NCBI RefSeq assembly: GCF_011516655.1
Contig: NZ_WOSV01000006.1
Span: forward strand, 1-64,000
DNA: 64,000 bases
Reading direction: 5' to 3'
Origin: Acetobacter thailandicus
GTDB lineage: Bacteria; Pseudomonadota; Alphaproteobacteria; Acetobacterales; Acetobacteraceae
How positions within the stretch are numbered: the first letter of the stretch is position 1; each line of letters begins with the position of its first letter. The notes under the pieces were generated by a model. The model ran no database searches, was not told the origin of the DNA, and worked only from the letters and a program-made list of their open reading frames with translations. Positions 59,988 through 64,000 of this stretch are shown here, in pieces. The translations under genes were made by a program, and so were the position numbers.

Positions 59988-60829
59988 GTGCGCTTTCACT
60001 GGCCCGCAGGCCATGGGGCCTTTCACGGGCGGGGTTACTCTGGGGTGTGGTTTCACTGGCCTGCGTGCTGCTGCCAGGTGCCGCGTTGTGGGTGTATCAC
60101 CAGGTTCATCCCTTTGGTATCGACCTGCACCATCGTTTGCTCGCGCCTTCCTGGCAGCACTGGCTTGGCACTGACCCGCTGGGGCGTGACACGCTGGCTT
60201 ATACCCTGGTAGCGGCTGTTAACAGCCTTGGCATCAGTGTGGTCGCAATGGTGCTGGCCCTGTGTGCGGGGGGCAGTGCCGGTCTGCTCGCAGCGGAAAA
60301 AGGCCGACGGACAAAAATCCTCACCGGTGGCGTGGTTGAGCTTGGCATTGCCTTCCCTCCGGTCATTACGGCGGCGTTGCTGGTCACGCTTTATGGTGCG
60401 GGTATGGGGGAGGAGGTTTTCGCGCTCGCTATTTTCTTCATCCCCGGGTTTATCAGACTAAGCCAGCAGGCGGCCTCGGCTATTCTGGCGCAGGACTATA
60501 TTGCCGCAGCCCGCCTTTCAGCCCTTACACCGTGGCAGACCCATATGCGGCACGTGCTGCCTAACATGGCCCCTGGTCTGCTGGTGCAGTTTTCGGTCAA
60601 TGTGGCGCTGGCTCTGCTGGCCGAAACAGGCCTGTCTTACCTGGGGCTGGGGGCGCCTCCACCCTTGCCCGAGCTTGGGCGTATTCTGGCCTCATACCAG
60701 GTGCATCTGTTTGACCATCCCGTGCTGGTGGTCGTGCCCGGGGTTATAGTTGTGCTGCTGGTGCTGGGCATCAATATGCTGGGAGATGGCCTGCGTGACC
60801 TTTTTGCCAGGCAGGAGAAAACCTCGTGA
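59984..60829 (+). CDS. ABC transporter permease, DppC type
   Basis: 281 aa with about six hydrophobic segments. The DppC features are WLGTDPLGRDTLAYTLVAAV near residue 60, an EAA-like loop YIAAARLSALTPWQTHMRHV, and ALLAETGLSYLGLGAPPPLP near the end. Its ATGA start overlaps the upstream stop, and its own stop overlaps the GTG of the first ATPase gene, so the five transporter genes are tightly coupled. Confidence 0.93.
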   Translation: MSALSLARRPWGLSRAGLLWGVVSLACVLLPGAALWVYHQVHPFGIDLHHRLLAPSWQHWLGTDPLGRDTLAYTLVAAVNSLGISVVAMVLALCAGGSAGLLAAEKGRRTKILTGGVVELGIAFPPVITAALLVTLYGAGMGEEVFALAIFFIPGFIRLSQQAASAILAQDYIAAARLSALTPWQTHMRHVLPNMAPGLLVQFSVNVALALLAETGLSYLGLGAPPPLPELGRILASYQVHLFDHPVLVVVPGVIVVLLVLGINMLGDGLRDLFARQEKTS

Positions 60830-61671
60830 CGACACATACCACGCCCCTGCGGCTTGAAAATCTGAGCGTAACCCTGCCGCAGGCAGCCGGCGGGCGTGTT
60901 GTGCTCAGCGACCTGAGCCTTGAGCTCAGAGCCGGTGAGGTTCTGGGCATTGTAGGGGAGTCAGGCAGTGGCAAAACCACGCTGGGGCTGGCCTGTCTCG
61001 GGCTGTTGCCGCAGGGTTTTTCTGTTGCAGGTGATGTGTATATTCACGGCACCACTCTGCGCTCTGTTGCACCCGGGCAGCGTTACCGCCTGCGCGGGCG
61101 GGTGCTTGGCTATGTCCCCCAGGAGCCGATGAAGGCTCTTAACCCCGGCATGAGCATTGCGGCTCATGTGGCCGAGGGGCTGCCTGCGACACTGACCCGT
61201 GCAGAGCGCGCAGAACGTGCCGCCCGCTGGCTTGCTGCCGTGGGGCTGGCTGATGGCCTGTCAGTGCAGAAATTATACCCGCATGCGCTTTCAGGCGGGC
61301 AGCGCCAGCGCGTGCTTCTGGCTGCAGCTCTGGCTGCTGAGCCTGATGTGCTGATAGCCGATGAATTTACAACAGCCCTTGACCCCGCCACCCGTGAGCT
61401 GGTGGTCAGCCTGATCCGTGAGCAGGTGCAGGTGAGGGGTATGTCTGTGGTGATGATCTCGCATGATCTTGAGCTTGTTGCCCGTGCAACTGACCGCCTG
61501 CTGGTGCTGCGCCATGGTGTGTGTGTTGAGCATGGCGAGACAAAAGCTGTTATTGCGCAGCCATCCTCGCCTTATTTGCAGTCTTTGCTGGCCCTGTCGC
61601 TTCATTTTACCCCGCGCGCACCGCTGAGCCTGTTCCCCCGGGCGATGACGGAGGAGGCACTCAATGACTGA
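60826..61671 (+). CDS. ABC transporter ATP-binding protein, DppD type
   Basis: 281 aa, start GTG 60826 overlapping the permease stop (GTGA). Motifs are intact: Walker A GESGSGKTT, Q-loop GYVPQEPMKALNPGMSI, signature LSGGQRQRV, Walker B VLIADEFTTALD and a switch His in SHDLEL. Relatives drive peptide and nickel import with a second ATPase. The C-terminal Fe-S-type cysteine motif seen in some Dpp/Opp ATPases is not evident. It is coupled to the next ATPase gene by an 8-base overlap. Confidence 0.93.
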   Translation: MTTHTTPLRLENLSVTLPQAAGGRVVLSDLSLELRAGEVLGIVGESGSGKTTLGLACLGLLPQGFSVAGDVYIHGTTLRSVAPGQRYRLRGRVLGYVPQEPMKALNPGMSIAAHVAEGLPATLTRAERAERAARWLAAVGLADGLSVQKLYPHALSGGQRQRVLLAAALAAEPDVLIADEFTTALDPATRELVVSLIREQVQVRGMSVVMISHDLELVARATDRLLVLRHGVCVEHGETKAVIAQPSSPYLQSLLALSLHFTPRAPLSLFPRAMTEEALND

Positions 61672-62437
61672 TCTTCTCACAGCACAGAACCTCTTTCTCA
61701 GTCGCGCCCGTGCCGGTGGGCCAGCAGTTGATGTGCTGCGTGGCCTCAGCCTGAGCGTCAGATCTGGTGAGACCGTTGCGCTGATCGGTGCTTCAGGCAC
61801 AGGCAAAACAACTCTGGCGCATGTGCTGGCCGGGCTGCTGCGCCCCTCCGCCGGGCAGGTGACGTATAAGGGAGCCGATGTGCAGGCTCTGTCACAAAAG
61901 CAGCATCGCCCGCTGCGCTGCGAATTACAGATGATTTTTCAGGACCCTTACAGTTCGCTTGACCCGCGGCAGAGTGTGGAGGCTGTTCTGCGTGAGGCTT
62001 TGCTGTTTCACCCTCTGAGCGAGGCTGAAAAACAGGGGCGGATACGCGCGACCCTGCATGATATGGCCCTGCCTGAAGATGTGCTGTCACGCCGCGCACA
62101 TGAGTTTTCAGGCGGGCAGCGCCAGCGCATTGCCATTGCCCGTGCTCTGGTGGGGCAGCCAGCGCTGATTATTGCAGACGAGGCCGTGTCAGCACTTGAT
62201 GTGTCAGTGCAGGCGCGGGTGCTTAATACGCTGCTTATGCAGCAGCAGCGCACCGGCCTTTCTTTAGTGTTTATCAGTCACGATATGGCTGTGGTGCGTC
62301 ATATGGCCCACAGGGTTATAGTGCTTGACCAGGGCCAGGTGGTGGAAGAAGGTCCTGCGGAACAGATTTTCACGGCGCCGCGTTCTGATACGGCCCGTAT
62401 GCTTTTACAACATAGCAGAGAGAAAGAACTGAGCTGA
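61664..62437 (+). CDS. ABC transporter ATP-binding protein, DppF type
   Basis: 257 aa. Motifs are intact: Walker A GASGTGKTT, Q-loop QMIFQDPYSSLDPRQSV, signature FSGGQRQRI, Walker B LIIADEAVSALD and switch SHDMAV. It forms the heterodimeric ATPase engine with the preceding gene product. Its stop overlaps the start of the P1-family hydrolase gene (62437), so import and hydrolysis are encoded as one translational chain. Confidence 0.93.
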   Translation: MTDLLTAQNLFLSRARAGGPAVDVLRGLSLSVRSGETVALIGASGTGKTTLAHVLAGLLRPSAGQVTYKGADVQALSQKQHRPLRCELQMIFQDPYSSLDPRQSVEAVLREALLFHPLSEAEKQGRIRATLHDMALPEDVLSRRAHEFSGGQRQRIAIARALVGQPALIIADEAVSALDVSVQARVLNTLLMQQQRTGLSLVFISHDMAVVRHMAHRVIVLDQGQVVEEGPAEQIFTAPRSDTARMLLQHSREKELS

Positions 62438-63462
62438 TGAATGGCACCCTGACCAGTATTGCCGGTATCACCACCGGCCACGTGCAGGACCTGACAGCCC
62501 GTACCGGTGTGTCAGTCATTCGTTTTGCGCGGCCTGCTGTTGCTTCTGTCAGTGTGCTGGGTGGTGCACCGGCTTTGCGTGACACGCATTTGCTTGAGCC
62601 TGAAATGATGGTGGAGCGCATTCATGCCATCGTGCTGTCTGGTGGTTCTGTCTATGGGCTGGACGCCACAACAGGTGTGCAGAGCGTGCTGCGTGAGGAG
62701 TTTGCGGCACTCCCTCCGGTGCCAGGTAAAATACGGGTGCCTGTTGTGGTGCAGGCCAGTTTGTTTGACCTTGCGAACGGAGGGGAGAAAGACCCGCTCC
62801 ATTCGCCTTATGCCCATATGGGGGCGCAGGCAGCACGGGCTGCAACCGCGCAGCCGGTGCCCGCGGGCACAGCGGGGGCAGGCACCGGGGCAACAACGGC
62901 GACACTGCGTGGCGGGCTGGGCAGTGCCAGCATGGTTACCCCCCAGGGTTACAGAGTTTCTGCTCTTATGGCGGTGAACGCGGTGGGCAGTGCCACCGTG
63001 GGGCATGGCCCGCATTTCTGGAGTGCTCCCTTCGAGCAGGAGGGGGAGTTCGGCGGGCTCGGTCTGCCAGCTGACAGCGCGGCTGCGGCACAGCACCTGC
63101 TGATCAAACCCGATTATGTGGCCGGCACCACAATTGGCATTGTCGCGACTGACGCCACACTGAGCCCCGTGCAGGCAAAGCGCCTGGCTATTCTGGGTCA
63201 GGATGGCGTGGCCCGTGCGGTGCTGCCTGCGCACCTGCCGCAGGATGGTGACACGGTATTTGGTGTCTCGACAGAGGAGAAACCAGCCCCTGACCTGACG
63301 GCCTTCTGCGCAATTTTGCAGGCTGCCACACTGGTCACAGCCCGGGCTGTGGCTTTGGGTGTGTATCATGCTGCCCCGCTGGGCTGGCAGAATTGTGTGC
63401 CCTCCTGGCAGGAGAAATTTGCCGGTCTTTTACCACCCCATGCTCAGGAGAACCGTTCATGA
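62437..63462 (+). CDS. P1-family (DmpA/NylC-like) N-terminal nucleophile aminopeptidase/amidase
   Basis: 341 aa. The family blocks are ITTGHVQDLTARTGVSVIRF, IVLSGGSVYGLDATTGVQSV, AGAGTGATTATLRGGLGSAS, and AVNAVGSATV. The expected self-cleavage site is at Gly230/Thr231 in YVAGTTIGIVATD, by comparison with Asn/Thr of NylC and Gly/Ser of DmpA. After processing, the new N-terminal Thr would be the nucleophile. The C-terminal subunit would be about 110 residues (with DGDTVFGVSTEE, matching the NylC DGDTLFAV block). There is no signal peptide, so it acts inside the cell on the imported compound, probably an amide, beta-peptide or D-amino-acid-containing peptide. Coupled to both neighbours. Confidence 0.9.
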   Translation: MNGTLTSIAGITTGHVQDLTARTGVSVIRFARPAVASVSVLGGAPALRDTHLLEPEMMVERIHAIVLSGGSVYGLDATTGVQSVLREEFAALPPVPGKIRVPVVVQASLFDLANGGEKDPLHSPYAHMGAQAARAATAQPVPAGTAGAGTGATTATLRGGLGSASMVTPQGYRVSALMAVNAVGSATVGHGPHFWSAPFEQEGEFGGLGLPADSAAAAQHLLIKPDYVAGTTIGIVATDATLSPVQAKRLAILGQDGVARAVLPAHLPQDGDTVFGVSTEEKPAPDLTAFCAILQAATLVTARAVALGVYHAAPLGWQNCVPSWQEKFAGLLPPHAQENRS

Positions 63463-64000
63463 CGAACCCCCTTCACGAGCAGATGCTCACAGTTGCTCCC
63501 GGTCGTGCGCTGCATGTCACCACCCGTCAGGATGAGGCACCGGTCACGCTGTTTTTTGTGCATGGCGGTGGTGGCAATAAAAACCAGTGGCGCAAGCAGT
63601 TTGCGCATTTTTTGCCACAGCACGTTAATATCGTGGCGTGGGATGCCTTTGGTCATGGTAAAAGTCAGCGCTCAAAGCGAGAGCAGGATTTTTCGGCTGA
63701 TGCTTTTTTGCGTGATTTTTCATTTATTTTTGAAAAATTCAGAACTGAAAAAACAATTATTATTGCGCATTCCTTCGGGTGCCGCATCACGCTGGCCTGG
63801 CTGCTGCAGGTCTGGACCCGCCAGCATGTTCTGCCGGTCGATGGCCTGGTGCTTCTTGGCCCGGCCCCGCATGAGAATAAACGGCGTGGCCTGTTTGGCA
63901 ACTGGATGGACCACCTGCCTCTGCCAGTGATGGAGATTTTGCGCCCGCAGCTTGGCAGGCGCTTTGAGGCCCTGGCCTGGCATCCTGGCACTGACCCGGC
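63459..64000 (+). CDS. Alpha/beta hydrolase, 3' end beyond the window
   Basis: 180 codons are visible from ATG 63459, overlapping the P1-hydrolase stop (ATGA). The oxyanion-type FFVHGGGGNKNQWRKQFAHF, then WDAFGHGKSQR, and a nucleophile elbow with S105 in IIIAHSFGCRITLAW (AxSxG rather than GxSxG) are in order. The Asp and His of the triad should lie right of the window. It may hydrolyse an ester, lactone or enol-ester made by the LLM monooxygenase or P1 amidase. It is the seventh downstream gene of the coupled operon that starts with the LLM gene. Confidence 0.85.
   Translation, partial: MTNPLHEQMLTVAPGRALHVTTRQDEAPVTLFFVHGGGGNKNQWRKQFAHFLPQHVNIVAWDAFGHGKSQRSKREQDFSADAFLRDFSFIFEKFRTEKTIIIAHSFGCRITLAWLLQVWTRQHVLPVDGLVLLGPAPHENKRRGLFGNWMDHLPLPVMEILRPQLGRRFEALAWHPGTDP

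Noticed and set aside
1-64000. CRISPR array, rRNA operon, riboswitch or replication origin
   Set aside because: No regularly spaced short repeats, rRNA-like sequence, recognisable aptamer (for example a cobalamin box near eut) or DnaA-box cluster was seen by reading.

Overview
The window looks like chromosome from an acetic acid bacterium or close relative (Alphaproteobacteria, Acetobacteraceae; an inference). The support is a hopanoid cluster in the order hpnC-hpnD-hpnE-shc-hpnG, a TonB receptor-rich gene set, an L-lactate permease, and a Hint-domain protein of a kind frequent in this family. No rRNA gene or CRISPR array is visible. The only tRNA is tRNA-Leu(UAA) near the left edge.

Left part (1-9.5 kb): a tyrosine-recombinase-type integrase runs off the left end just downstream of the 3' end of tRNA-Leu, so a genomic island probably lies to the left. 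Then come a YgjP-type metallopeptidase, a YcgN cysteine-cluster protein, and a three-gene ABC-transporter-like set. In that set the ATPase has lost every nucleotide-handling motif and the permease is half-size. After two small membrane proteins there is an AaeX/HlyD/NodT efflux set without its usual FUSC pump; a FUSC protein sits alone at 43-45 kb.

Accessory segment (9.6-19.8 kb): AT-rich and disturbed. It holds a 264-aa orphan, a secreted 216-aa orphan that has been tandemly duplicated (second copy broken), an IS5-type transposase remnant, and a full-length IS701-family element with a CTAG target duplication and a broken transposase. It continues with a very AT-rich FixL/FixJ-like two-component pair, a siderophore-type TonB receptor, and a protein joining three phage-tail-collar repeats to a Hint domain.

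Middle (19.8-48.8 kb): hopanoid genes; a membrane-anchored Mrr-like nuclease; ClC antiporter; AhpD-like protein; outer-membrane barrel; ethanolamine permease with EutB and EutC and a divergent AraC regulator; a LysR / RraA-family aldolase / 2-hydroxycarboxylate transporter module; a phosphohexomutase; an SDR lacking the catalytic YxxxK; EcsC and zinc-ribbon proteins; FUSC, GNAT and SPFH proteins; and L-lactate permease.

Right part (49-64 kb): two Sel1-repeat proteins, a 58-aa exported peptide, an MFS carrier, then what looks like a complete scavenging locus. A TonB receptor faces a translationally coupled operon encoding an FMN monooxygenase (LLM class), a peptide-type ABC importer (SBP, two permeases, two ATPases), a P1-family (DmpA/NylC-like) self-cleaving amidase and an alpha/beta hydrolase that runs off the right end. 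This locus and the motif-less ABC set are the two most interesting systems here.
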